In this document: one piece after another, positions 18,951 through 27,376 of the stretch
Layout of the letters: each line of letters starts with the position of its first letter
Position numbering within the stretch: the stretch's first letter is position 1
Assembly: GCA_038235385.1 (NCBI GenBank)
Contig: JBBSTY010000004.1
Location: 1-64,000, forward strand
Source of the DNA: JBBSTY01 sp038235385
GTDB lineage: Bacteria > Actinomycetota > Acidimicrobiia > Acidimicrobiales > Acidimicrobilacustridaceae
Direction of reading: 5' to 3'
Length of the DNA stretch: 64,000 nt
The notes under the pieces: generated by a model
Seen by the model: the letters and a program-made list of their open reading frames with translations, nothing else
What the model was told of the DNA's origin: nothing
Database searches by the model: none
Made by a program: the position numbers and the translations under genes

Positions 18951-19750
18951 CCGAGAGCGTCCGTTCCGCCGATGGGACATCGATCGCGTTCGAACGCTGC
19001 GGGCGCGGGGCCGCCGTGGTGGTGCTGGTGGAGCCACCGCTGCACCACCGAGGCCTCAGTGCGTTCAGCGGTCTGGTGCCGTTGCTCGCAGAGCACCTGA
19101 CCGTGATCACCTACGACCGCAGGGGCCGTGGTCAGAGCGGCGACGCCCACCCGTACCACCCCGATCGCGAGGTCGAGGACCTCGACGCGGTGATCCGTGC
19201 CGCTGGCGGCGTCGCCGGTCTGTACGGCTACTCGGCGGGCGCGCTCCTCGCGCTCCGCGCCGCCGCGAGCGCAGGTGCATCGGAAGCGGTCGACTGCCTC
19301 GTCCTGTTGGAGCCTCCGCTCCACGACGACAGCGATCCACGCCCCGACCCCCTGACGCTTGAGATCGCCGAGCTCGTCACCACAGATCGGGCCGCGGCGG
19401 TCCGGCGCTTCCACGAAGCGATCGGCGTCCCCGACGAGTACCTCGACGAGATGTCACGCACGCCATCGTGGAACCAGATGATCGAGACCGCCCACACGCT
19501 CGTCTACGACTGCACGATCTCCGACACCACCGACCGCGCGCTCCTCGCACGGATCGCCACGCCGACGCTCGTCCTCGACAGCGAGGGAAGCAGCGACGAC
19601 CTCACCGGCTGGGCTACAGCCGTCGCGGCTCAGATCCCCGACGCAACGAGTCGCAGCCTGCACGGCGAGTGGCACACCGTCGCGGACGACACCCTCGCTC
19701 CGGTCATCATCGAGCACCTCCGATCGACGGCGCAGAGCCGCCGCGGGTGA
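18947..19750 (+). CDS. Alpha/beta hydrolase
   Basis: A 267-aa alpha/beta-hydrolase-fold protein. The nucleophile elbow is GYSAGALLALRAA (Ser), the oxyanion region is VEPPLHHRGLSAF, and the dipeptide DRRGRGQSG is typical of the family. The acid lies in TLVLDSEGS and the catalytic His in HGEWHTV. The protein is cytoplasmic, with no signal peptide. ATG 18947 matches the conserved N-terminus; the frame begins 11 bases after a leaderless-type ATG. Substrate not identifiable. Confidence 0.87.
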   Translation: MTESVRSADGTSIAFERCGRGAAVVVLVEPPLHHRGLSAFSGLVPLLAEHLTVITYDRRGRGQSGDAHPYHPDREVEDLDAVIRAAGGVAGLYGYSAGALLALRAAASAGASEAVDCLVLLEPPLHDDSDPRPDPLTLEIAELVTTDRAAAVRRFHEAIGVPDEYLDEMSRTPSWNQMIETAHTLVYDCTISDTTDRALLARIATPTLVLDSEGSSDDLTGWATAVAAQIPDATSRSLHGEWHTVADDTLAPVIIEHLRSTAQSRRG

Positions 19751-19912
19751 ACGTCGGCCATCCGGCGCACGACTCGCCGGGGGTAGCCTCGTGTGCCCCG
19801 CGTCGGACCGCGGGGGTCGCAGGATCGCTCGGATGAGCGTGGCGCGGGATCTCTGGGTCCGTGCGACCTTGCCGTTCTCGCGATCCTGATCACGGATTCG
19901 AGCGGAGAAACG

Positions 19913-20923
19913 ATGCTCTCGACGAGCAAGCTGGCAGCAGCCCTGACGGCGGTTCTCCTCGCCGGCCTCACGGCGGGATGCTCGACCGACGGTGGTGGCG
20001 CCGGGGGGTCGACCTCGACGGTCTCCGTCGGACCGGCGAGCGCCTCCGCCGAATCGGCCAGGCAGATCGTGCTCGACGATGGTCGGGAGGTCTTCCTCGA
20101 GTGCCACGGGTCGGGCTCGCCGACGGTGGTACTCGAGTCGGGCTATCACGACTCGTCGGACCTGTGGGTCGAGACCGACTCCACGGCACCGGTGGAACCG
20201 GTCGATGCCTTCACCCAGATCTCGTCGTTCACCCGTGTCTGCCGGTACGACCGTCCCGGCACGCTTCGCTACTCCGACAACCAGTCGGGGGTGACCGATC
20301 GCACGTCGGCCGTTTCGATGCCGCGCTCGGCGGCTGACGTGGTCCTCGACCTCCACGAGGTGCTCGATGTCGCCGGGGAGCCGGGACCCTTCGTTCTGGT
20401 GGCTCATTCGCTGGGCGGGATCTTCTCCCGCCTCTACGCCCAGACCTACCCCGATCAGGTTTCCGGTCTGGTGTTCGTCGACAGCTTCCCCATCGAGATC
20501 CCGAGCCTGTTCGGCGAGAAGTGGCCCGCCTACCAGAAGGTCATGGACGCAGCGGGCTCGCAACCCGATCCGGCCTTCGAGCAGATCGACGTCGATGCCA
20601 GCATCGCTCAGGTCAACGCGGCCGCCCCGCTCGATCCCACCCTGGCGATGCTCGTGCTGACCAAGACCGAACCCTTCGCCGGTCTTCCGGCCACCATCGA
20701 GGGGTTCACCGCTGATGACCTCGAGCAGGCCTGGACCCAGGGGGCCCTCCACCTCGTGGCCCTCGGTTCCCAGACCCCCCAGTGGCTCGTGACTGGGAGC
20801 GACCACTACGTGCAGGTGCATCAGCCCGACTTGGTTGCCGCCGCCGCCCGCCTGGTGATCGGGCGCACGGGCTCCGCATCCGGAGATCGTCTGCCGGCGC
20901 GTGAAGGATCCGCACCTGACTGA
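19913..20923 (+). CDS. Alpha/beta hydrolase lipoprotein
   Basis: A 336-aa exported lipoprotein. The signal peptide ends in the lipobox LTAGC (Cys near residue 23), followed by a Gly/Ser-rich linker. The hydrolase core has VLESGYHDSSDLW (oxyanion), CRYDRPG, the nucleophile elbow VAHSLGGIFSRLYA and a C-terminal GSDHYVQVHQP carrying the catalytic His. ATG 19913 follows GGAGAAACG. It is anchored on the outer face of the membrane, where it could hydrolyse esters. Same strand as the cytoplasmic hydrolase 160 bases upstream; the two share little sequence. Confidence 0.88.
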   Translation: MLSTSKLAAALTAVLLAGLTAGCSTDGGGAGGSTSTVSVGPASASAESARQIVLDDGREVFLECHGSGSPTVVLESGYHDSSDLWVETDSTAPVEPVDAFTQISSFTRVCRYDRPGTLRYSDNQSGVTDRTSAVSMPRSAADVVLDLHEVLDVAGEPGPFVLVAHSLGGIFSRLYAQTYPDQVSGLVFVDSFPIEIPSLFGEKWPAYQKVMDAAGSQPDPAFEQIDVDASIAQVNAAAPLDPTLAMLVLTKTEPFAGLPATIEGFTADDLEQAWTQGALHLVALGSQTPQWLVTGSDHYVQVHQPDLVAAAARLVIGRTGSASGDRLPAREGSAPD

Positions 20924-20987
20924 AGGCTGCGCTCGGTCCCGGGTTCGATGGTCGTCCGAACGGTCGAGCTGCGCCGGTTCGCCGGGG

Positions 20988-22151
20988 CTAGGACGAGACG
21001 TTGACGACGAGGCGCAGTTCCAGCGACATGCGGACCACTCGACCTCGGGCGGCCTGCGACGCCGCGACCCACTCGTTCGCCCGTTCCCCGCACACCGCCT
21101 CGGGTTCGTTGTGTGCCGTCTGGGCCACGGCCACCATGTCCGAGATGGCACCGCGAAGTGCGGGGGGCGCGTCATCGCACGTCTCGACCCTCAGCGCGGG
21201 GGCAACCGCGTCGACGAGCGCTCGGGCATCGCCAGCAACGACCGCTGACTCGGCGTTCTCCAAGGCGCGGTAGCACCGCTCGGCGAGCTCCTCACCGGGC
21301 AGCGTCGCTGCACCGTGTGGCGTGCTCAACGTGTTGAACAGGTAGGCGCTCCCATGGTCCATGTCGGAGCGGAGGTACCAGCGTTGGTTCGGATCGTGGA
21401 GGAAGGTCCAGATGTCGTTGATGGCCATGTCGTCCTCGCGTTCGAGGAACGCGGTGGTGGCGAGCCCGAACCGGAGTTGGTGCTGGCGTCGATCGATGCT
21501 GCGGCCGTCGGCGAGTGTGAGCGGCTGGGTGATCTGTCGGAGCGGGATCCAGAGGTTGACCAGCATCAGCGCGGAACCGTGGTTGCTCCCATCGGGTGAG
21601 TCGTGCCGGAACAGCGACGGCGCCCGACCGTCCATCACCTGGGTCAGTGGCGTGCCGTACACGTCCTGATCGGCGTGGATCGAGGTGGCTGGCCCGTGGT
21701 CGTTCATGCCAGCCGTCCGTGGCCCCACGAGCGACATGCCGTTCGGCCCGGACCTGCGCATGATGAAGCCCTCGTCCGCGATGTACAGCACCTCCGCGTC
21801 CGCAGAGCTGGACAAGGGGAGCGTGGCACCCTGCAACGAAGCGCGAACCGCCGACGCGTCCTCGTCGGTGATGTGGCCTGCGTCGGCCACCCGCCGGAGC
21901 ACCTGCTGGAGGTCGTCGAAGCCAGACAGGTCCACCGTGTCGAAGCCGAGCCCGAGCAGGTCGGGCCGGACGGTGTCCTGCTGGCACCCGTCGGTTGCCG
22001 GACACACGTGGTGCTCGATGCTCTCGTCCCCGTAGGGACCGGCGGTGCGGGGACCCGCCCGGCGCAGGCCGGGGTGGTCGTCGTCGGGGATGGCCTGGGA
22101 GCTCGGCATGAACCCCAACCTCACGGCGATCGTTGCGTCCCCGTCCGTCAT
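20988..22151 (-). CDS. CmcJ/NvfI-like oxygenase/hydroxylase family protein
   Basis: A 387-aa protein recalling the CmcJ/NvfI/AsaB family: ATSIHADQDVYGTPL (metal-binding His and Asp in the family), VNLWIPLRQITQPLTLADGR (family VNLWRPL..PLAxCD pattern), then WYLRSDMDHGSAYLFNTLST. Known members include CmcJ of cephamycin biosynthesis and the fungal oxygenase NvfI. The N-terminal 70 residues are variable. ATG 22151 has TAGCAT 7 bases upstream, a leaderless start. It lies 148 bases downstream of a large reductase on the same strand, a possible electron donor. Substrate unknown. Confidence 0.65.
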   Translation of the reverse strand: MTDGDATIAVRLGFMPSSQAIPDDDHPGLRRAGPRTAGPYGDESIEHHVCPATDGCQQDTVRPDLLGLGFDTVDLSGFDDLQQVLRRVADAGHITDEDASAVRASLQGATLPLSSSADAEVLYIADEGFIMRRSGPNGMSLVGPRTAGMNDHGPATSIHADQDVYGTPLTQVMDGRAPSLFRHDSPDGSNHGSALMLVNLWIPLRQITQPLTLADGRSIDRRQHQLRFGLATTAFLEREDDMAINDIWTFLHDPNQRWYLRSDMDHGSAYLFNTLSTPHGAATLPGEELAERCYRALENAESAVVAGDARALVDAVAPALRVETCDDAPPALRGAISDMVAVAQTAHNEPEAVCGERANEWVAASQAARGRVVRMSLELRLVVNVSS

Positions 22152-22164
22152 CGATGCGATGCTA
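22149..22164 (-). promoter_or_regulatory. Leaderless promoter of the CmcJ-like gene
   Basis: Minus-strand TAGCAT (22159-22164), 7 bases, ATG (22149-22151). It gives this gene its own start although it lies downstream of the reductase. Confidence 0.5.
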
Positions 22165-22299
22165 ACCCCAGTCGTTCACGAGGTCAGCGGCGGACTGCAG
22201 GCGAGAACCGAGTCGCCTCGACGACGATGCCGAACAGCCTTCGAGGTTGCGAAGGGACGCGCAGGTCCGGTCGCGGTCCGCGCCGATGGTGACCCAGCT

Positions 22300-24069
22300 C
22301 TACCAGTACTCCTCGAAGTGGATGTTCCCCCGCTGCTTGCGGTGATCGAGGGTGAAGCCCTTCGCTGCGAGCAGTTCGACGACACCGGTCGTCGCGGGGT
22401 ACTGCTCGACACCGTCGATCTCCTCGGGTAGCCCGATCATCGACGGGTTGCCGCAGAGGAAGACGTGGGTGCGTTCGGGGTCGAGGGCGATGCCGAAGTC
22501 GGACTCGAGGGTCCCCTCGCTGATGAGGGACTGGATGTAGCGCTTGGGGACATCGGCTTCGCGGGTGGGGAGCGCCACGTAGTGGTAGTTGGCGTAGCGA
22601 GACTCGAGCTCTCGGTGCTGGTCGACGTAGCCGAGGTCGGCCCACTGGCGTACCGAGACGGCCGACAGGATCGGCCCTCGGTGCCCCTTGCGCAACAGCT
22701 CGACGACCATGGCGTTGTGCGGCGCCTCGCCGGTCCCCGTCGAGAAGAACAACACGGTGCTCATCGGGTCGGTCACCGGCGTGAGCGTGTATCGCCCGGC
22801 GACCTTCGGACCCAGGTAGATGCGGTCGCCGGGACGCTTGAGCGCGAGTCGTGGTGTCAGTCCCGGCACGTTGTCCGGTGTCGGAGGGACCAGCACGATG
22901 TAGAACTCGAGCTCGTCGACATCCGCCACGCCCGAGAGGTAGCCGTGCTCGTCGAACATGCGGCTCGAGATCGAGTACGAACGACGAACGAGCTTCTCCC
23001 ACTGCTCGTCCAGGCGCGGGTCCTCGACATCGTCGATGCGGGCCTCCCAGTAGCCGAGGCCGAGCGATGCGTACTGTCCCGGTAGATGCGAGATCTCGCC
23101 GCGATCCGGCTTCACGCGCAGGACCCAGAGGTCGGAGTGCGTTGGCTCGAAGTAGGTGATCGTCGCGTTGTAGTGCTCGTCGCTGAGCTCGTCGATCGCG
23201 CCGGTGAAGCGACGTCGTCGTTCGGCCTTCGACGGCGGCTCGACCAGCTGCAGGTCGGGGAAGGCGGTCGCGATTGCGAGTCCGATGCTCCACCCGGGGG
23301 CGGTCGGCACGCCCGGTGCGGCCGCGTCCGGGTCACCCGCGAACCAGACCCGGCCGGTGGCGAGCGCATCATCCGCCAGGCCCACCTCGGCCGGCGAGAG
23401 TGAACGCCGCTCCGACGCGAACACGACGTGGTCGAACTGGAGATCGGGGGTTCGCCGATCGGAGAAGAACGCCATGGGGAACCCGTCGACCTCGCTCACC
23501 TGATCGGGCAGTGAGCGGTACAGCAGCGTCGCACGGCGCTCGCGTTCGAGTCGACGCAGCCAGTTGTCGCCTGCGGGTGAGAGTTGCGTCGGATCCATGC
23601 CACCGGCTGCCAGCACCACACCTGCACCGGCGGCCGCCAGCGCCGAAGCGATCTCGACGGCGTGGTCGGTGCGGCCGATGACGAGCACATCGTCGTCGAC
23701 CGCCGTGGCCGGCACGGTGTCGATCAGGATCCGGTCGCTCATCACCGTGGCGATCGGGGGCACCCAGTCCGACGCCTCGGCCCGCTGGGCGACGAGGACC
23801 GCGCGGGTGCGGTACGCGTGGCGGTCGGTGGTGACGAGCAGATCAGCGCCTTCGACCGCCGCGAGCGTGATGGAGCGGACCGTTTCGCCGTAGCCGACGT
23901 CCAGGTGCTGTTCGCCGACGAGCTCGGGGAACACGACTCGCGAGCTCGGTTCCAGGAGCCGGACTCGGTCGAGCCCGGAGCGCTGTGCCGAGACAGCCAC
24001 TGACAGTCCTGCTGCGTTTGCTCCGAAGATGACCAGGTCGTACACGCTGGTCTCGGCGTCCGTGCTCAT
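22300..24069 (-). CDS. Two-part flavoprotein: degenerate FAD/NAD domain fused to ferredoxin-NADP reductase
   Basis: A 589-aa fusion. Residues 1-290 look like a pyridine-nucleotide-disulfide oxidoreductase, but the first Rossmann motif reads GANAAG and the second GRTDHA, so key glycines are replaced. Residues about 300-589 form a bacterial ferredoxin-NADP reductase: RRSYSISS (FAD), LFFSTGTGEAPHNAMV and FLCGNPSMI (NADP), ending in HFEEYW with the terminal aromatic typical of FPR. ATG 24069 follows CGAGGGAATCTCAG; a GTG at 24099 is possible. The enzyme would pass electrons from NADPH to a ferredoxin or oxygenase. The role of the first half is unclear. Confidence 0.8.
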   Translation of the reverse strand: MSTDAETSVYDLVIFGANAAGLSVAVSAQRSGLDRVRLLEPSSRVVFPELVGEQHLDVGYGETVRSITLAAVEGADLLVTTDRHAYRTRAVLVAQRAEASDWVPPIATVMSDRILIDTVPATAVDDDVLVIGRTDHAVEIASALAAAGAGVVLAAGGMDPTQLSPAGDNWLRRLERERRATLLYRSLPDQVSEVDGFPMAFFSDRRTPDLQFDHVVFASERRSLSPAEVGLADDALATGRVWFAGDPDAAAPGVPTAPGWSIGLAIATAFPDLQLVEPPSKAERRRRFTGAIDELSDEHYNATITYFEPTHSDLWVLRVKPDRGEISHLPGQYASLGLGYWEARIDDVEDPRLDEQWEKLVRRSYSISSRMFDEHGYLSGVADVDELEFYIVLVPPTPDNVPGLTPRLALKRPGDRIYLGPKVAGRYTLTPVTDPMSTVLFFSTGTGEAPHNAMVVELLRKGHRGPILSAVSVRQWADLGYVDQHRELESRYANYHYVALPTREADVPKRYIQSLISEGTLESDFGIALDPERTHVFLCGNPSMIGLPEEIDGVEQYPATTGVVELLAAKGFTLDHRKQRGNIHFEEYW

Positions 24070-24179
24070 CTGAGATTCCCTCGATCGATTCCATGACACG
24101 CCACGTGGCGAGCCCAGAGGTTACGGCCGCCGCCGCGGTCGCAGTCACAACGGCTGGTCGAGCGCTCAGCGAGCGGCGG

Positions 24180-24779
24180 TCAACCGAGGAGCAGCCCGGT
24201 CGCGGTGAGCCCGAGCCAGGCGATCGCCGCTGCGTACCAGCAGCGTTCGACCAACCCGAAGATGCGGCGCCGCAGGCTCGGCACCACCCAGGCAACCGCC
24301 AGGGCGACGGCGGCGACGACCACGAGCGTTCCGACCACACCGAACCACGCCCCGTCGATGCTCCATGCCGGATCGTCGACGAGATCGCCGCTCAGCGTGC
24401 TGGACGCCACCGCGATCGAAGCGAAGGCTGCGGCGGCGAGCAGGTTGTGGATGACGCCGGTCCGGGTCCGCTCGGACCCGGGCAGGTCGACCGGGAAGCC
24501 GGCGATCATGATCCGGCTCGCGGCGAACACGTAGAGCCACACCTCACCGTTCACATCGAACCCGGCCGATCGCATGCCGGCCGCGATGGCAGCCGCGGCG
24601 AAGCCCGTGAGCAGGACCTGGCATCGGTACCACGCGGCGAGAGGTCCTGCGCCGTAGTCGCTCACGGCATCGCGGACGGGCGCCACCTCGGGAGCGAGTC
24701 GATGGAGGTGGATCAGGCAACCGACGGCGCCTGCGAGCGCGACCAGTGCCAGGGCTGCGAGGACGGTCGTCGTTTCCAC
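24180..24779 (-). CDS. DUF998 integral membrane protein
   Basis: A 199-aa protein with about six hydrophobic segments. The family-typical motif RDAVSDYGAGPLAAWYR sits after the first helix, followed by ASRIMIAGFPVDLPG in the middle loop and HNLLAAAAFASIAVA. GTG 24779 follows AAGGTG. No function is known for DUF998. It lies 110 bases upstream of the fusion reductase on the same strand and may share a message. Confidence 0.82.
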   Translation of the reverse strand: METTTVLAALALVALAGAVGCLIHLHRLAPEVAPVRDAVSDYGAGPLAAWYRCQVLLTGFAAAAIAAGMRSAGFDVNGEVWLYVFAASRIMIAGFPVDLPGSERTRTGVIHNLLAAAAFASIAVASSTLSGDLVDDPAWSIDGAWFGVVGTLVVVAAVALAVAWVVPSLRRRIFGLVERCWYAAAIAWLGLTATGLLLG

Positions 24780-24932
24780 ACATACACCTTGTCAGTCGCG
24801 CCGCGCCGGTACAGACATCGGCGACCTCGATGCAGAAGGGCGTTCGCCATGCGAGGTCGCACAGATCGCCACGCCCAGGAGCGGCCGCCCGTCGAAAATG
24901 ACGACCAGGTCCCGGCCGGTTCCCGAGCGCCT

Positions 24933-25541
24933 CTACGGGCGCAGGTCGCCGAAGCGGGTGGGGTCGATCCCGAACGGTCCGACGATGTCGGTCACTCGTT
25001 CGAGCAGCGATGCAGGTTCCATGCGGGCTGCTGCGAGGAGCTGGTCCGACCACTGCTCGATGGCGTGCACGGTTTCCGGGTCGACGAACCCGACGCCCGG
25101 TTCGATCTTCGTTCGCGGAGCGGTGATGCCGAGGGTGGCGATGGTGCATGCGCCCTGCCAGCTGAGCGTCCGCACGAGCTGCTCGATGGCGAACGCCCCG
25201 CCCGTCGTGCCGGCGCTCAAGATGGCGATCGGTCGGTGGTGGATCGACGAGGATCCGACCAGCCAGTCGAGCGCGTTCTTGGTGCCGCCGGCGAGGCCGC
25301 CGGCGTACTCGGGCGCAGCGAGCAGCACGCCGTCAGCAGCTTCGAGGACCGCTCGCAGGTACGAGACGCTCTCGGGTGGGTCGTCGACGACGTCGGCGTC
25401 GAGCATCGGCACCGACGCCAGCGGCACCTCGGTGACCACCACCGACCCCTCGCTCACACGCATGCGCTCGATCGCCACATCGAGCGCCATCCGGTTCGTC
25501 GACACCGCTCCGAGGCTGCCGCACACCGACGCGATCCGCAC
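24933..25541 (-). CDS. NADPH-dependent FMN reductase
   Basis: A 202-aa flavodoxin-fold reductase. The phosphate loop is SVCGSLGAVSTNRMALD, the flavin-facing motif is LLAAPEYAGGLAGGTKNALD, and AILSAGTTGGAFAIEQL is the third loop. Members reduce FMN, quinones or azo dyes with NADPH. GTG 25541 is chosen because TACGTT lies 6 bases upstream (leaderless) and the first strand VRIASVCGS starts there. The longer open frame upstream is not protein-like. Confidence 0.88.
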   Translation of the reverse strand: MRIASVCGSLGAVSTNRMALDVAIERMRVSEGSVVVTEVPLASVPMLDADVVDDPPESVSYLRAVLEAADGVLLAAPEYAGGLAGGTKNALDWLVGSSSIHHRPIAILSAGTTGGAFAIEQLVRTLSWQGACTIATLGITAPRTKIEPGVGFVDPETVHAIEQWSDQLLAAARMEPASLLERVTDIVGPFGIDPTRFGDLRP

Positions 25542-25553
25542 CGGGTCAACGTA
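25539..25553 (-). promoter_or_regulatory. Leaderless promoter of the FMN reductase
   Basis: Minus-strand TACGTT (25548-25553), 6 bases, GTG (25539-25541); no ribosome-binding site. Confidence 0.5.
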
Positions 25554-25661
25554 CCCAGGTGCACGGAACCCCGACAAGGCCGCGCACGTGCCGCCAGATC
25601 GTGCGTCTCGTAGGATCCACGGGAAGCCGACCCTCGCGGGTGTGGCTGGGGGTCGAGCACC

Positions 25662-25865
25662 ATGGCCAAGAACGTGACCCTTGCGATCATCACGATGACC
25701 GGCGTCAACGACGAGACGGGCACGGGCACCAACCCGCTCTTCGTGGTGCGCAACTCGATCGGGCGCAACCTCGCGTGCTTCGGGCTGACGCCTGGCGTGA
25801 CCGGTTACGGAAACACCATCAGCCGCCACGCGCTCGGGCAGCGCGCGCCGTTGGCTGACGGCTGA
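25662..25865 (+). CDS. 67-aa small protein, unknown
   Basis: ATG 25662 follows GGGGGTCGAGCACC, a weak ribosome site, and TAGGAT about 50 bases upstream could be its -10. The protein starts MAKNVTLAIITMTGVND and is Thr/Gly/Asn-rich, with no membrane segment. A strong terminator begins 21 bases after the stop, so the gene appears to be its own transcription unit. No family is recognised. Composition and the flanking signals argue for a real gene. Confidence 0.6.
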   Translation: MAKNVTLAIITMTGVNDETGTGTNPLFVVRNSIGRNLACFGLTPGVTGYGNTISRHALGQRAPLADG

Positions 25866-25886
25866 CCCCCGCACCGGAACCAGCAG

Positions 25887-25926
25887 GCAGAGGGCCCTCT
25901 CCGGGAAACGGGGGAGGGCCTTCTGC
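25887..25926 (+). terminator. Strong intrinsic-type terminator
   Basis: GCAGAGGGCCCTCTCC / GGGGGAGGGCCTTCTGC form a long imperfect stem around GGAAAC. It sits just after the 67-aa gene and has no clear U tract. Confidence 0.75.
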
Positions 25927-26049
25927 CGTCCGCCCGACTTCGCGAGGTTTCGATCCGTCCGGGTGCGAGAGAGCCGTCGTTCGCCGAGGGGGTCAGCGCG
26001 ACGAGCCGAGAACCTGTCACGTTCCACGGTCCACGGACGTCGACACGTC

Positions 26050-27342
26050 ATGGCTGCCGGAGCAGATGCGATCGAGACGGACCTCGTGGTGATCGGAGCA
26101 GGCCTCGCCGGCTTGGCGGCGGCCGCGACCGCTGCCCTCGCCGGCCACCGGGTGACGCTCCTCGAAGCACGGTCGCCGGGTGGCAGGGCAGCGGTGAAGG
26201 TCGTCGACCCCGGGGTGCTGTTCAACGCCGGACCGCGTGCCCTCTACAACGGCGGTGCCGGGACGAGCGTCCTGCGCGAGCTGGGATTGGAGCCGGTCGG
26301 CGGCAGCCCGTCCGCGAAGGACTCCTACGGTGCACGCGACGGCCAGGTGCATCGCCTGCCCTCCGGTCCGCTCACCATGGTGACGACCCGCCTGCTCGGC
26401 GCACGTTCGAAGGTCGTGGTCGGCCGTGTCCTCGCCGGGCTGCAACGCGTCGACGCCGCGTCGCTCGGCGACATCTCCATCGGTCGGTGGATGCAGGAAC
26501 GGAGGTTCGCGCCAGATGCGGTCGACCTGTTCCGAACCGTCCTGCGGACCGCCACCTACTGCGACGACATCGACGACTTCAGCGCCGACGCAGCGATCGG
26601 CCAGGTGCAGCTCGCGCTCGGCTCCGGTGTGATGTACCCCGACGGCGGGTTCCAGCAGTTCGTCGACGGGCTCCGCCGTGTGGCTGTCGCCGCCGGGGTG
26701 CACCTGGTCGACCACGACGCCGTCCGGGCGATCGAGGCCGAAGGCCACCGACGGTGGACCGTGTCGACGAGCGCATCTGCCGTCTCGGCGCGAGCGGTCG
26801 TCGTGGCGACGGGCGGACCGGACTCGGTCGACCGGCTCGTGCCGGCACGCATCGACCGGAGCCGGCTCGGTCCGCCCGTCTCCGCTGCGTGCCTCGAGTT
26901 GGCGGTGGGCCGCCCTCCGACGCACTCGTTGCTCTTCGGCGTCGGTGAGCCGCTCTACCTGTCACGTCACACGCCGGCGGCCGGCCAGCTGGCGCCCGAG
27001 GGCATCACGGTCGTGCACGTCATGCGGTACGGAGCCCGTTCGAGCGACGAGGACCGACGAGATCTCTGGCGTCATGCGAACCTCGCCGGGCTGCGCTCCG
27101 ACGACGTCGTGGCCGAGCGGTTCCTGCACAAGATGGTGGTCGCGGGCGGGTTGCCGATCGCATCAGGTGGCGGTCTGGCGGGGCGCCCGACCGTGCGGGT
27201 CTCCGGTCTGGAGGGGATCTTCGTCGCCGGCGACTGGGTCGGACCGGTCGGCTTGCTCGGCGACGCGGCGCTGGCGAGCGGACGTTCGGCCGGCCTGCAA
27301 GCCGTCGATCTGCTGGCGGCCATCCCGTCGGCGTCGCGATGA
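26050..27342 (+). CDS. NAD(P)/FAD-dependent oxidoreductase (amine oxidase/desaturase-like)
   Basis: A 430-aa flavoprotein. The N-terminal ADP-binding motif is VVIGAGLAGLAAAATAALAG with the acidic strand end LLEA, then PGGRAA. The C-terminal FAD motif is GIFVAGDWVGPVGLLGDAAL, followed by SGRSAGLQA. This arrangement matches phytoene-desaturase/amine-oxidase-like proteins. ATG 26050 starts at the conserved region, and no clear ribosome site is seen. A perfect hairpin follows the stop, and the ECF sigma gene starts 34 bases later. ECF41 sigma factors are often paired with an oxidoreductase, which fits this neighbour. Confidence 0.85.
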   Translation: MAAGADAIETDLVVIGAGLAGLAAAATAALAGHRVTLLEARSPGGRAAVKVVDPGVLFNAGPRALYNGGAGTSVLRELGLEPVGGSPSAKDSYGARDGQVHRLPSGPLTMVTTRLLGARSKVVVGRVLAGLQRVDAASLGDISIGRWMQERRFAPDAVDLFRTVLRTATYCDDIDDFSADAAIGQVQLALGSGVMYPDGGFQQFVDGLRRVAVAAGVHLVDHDAVRAIEAEGHRRWTVSTSASAVSARAVVVATGGPDSVDRLVPARIDRSRLGPPVSAACLELAVGRPPTHSLLFGVGEPLYLSRHTPAAGQLAPEGITVVHVMRYGARSSDEDRRDLWRHANLAGLRSDDVVAERFLHKMVVAGGLPIASGGGLAGRPTVRVSGLEGIFVAGDWVGPVGLLGDAALASGRSAGLQAVDLLAAIPSASR

Positions 27343-27364
27343 GGCCCACGCGAGACCGTGGGCC
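27343..27364 (+). promoter_or_regulatory. Perfect hairpin between oxidoreductase and sigma factor
   Basis: GGCCCACG / CGTGGGCC form an 8-bp stem with a 6-base loop, starting on the base after the oxidoreductase stop and ending 12 bases before the sigma-factor ATG. It could attenuate transcription or hide the ribosome site. Confidence 0.5.
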
Positions 27365-27376
27365 GGTGGCAAGGTG

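Noticed and set aside
24933..26225. 430-codon version of the FMN reductase gene
   Set aside because: The first 228 codons are low-complexity, overlap the 67-aa gene and its terminator, and the leaderless start at 25541 explains the real protein.
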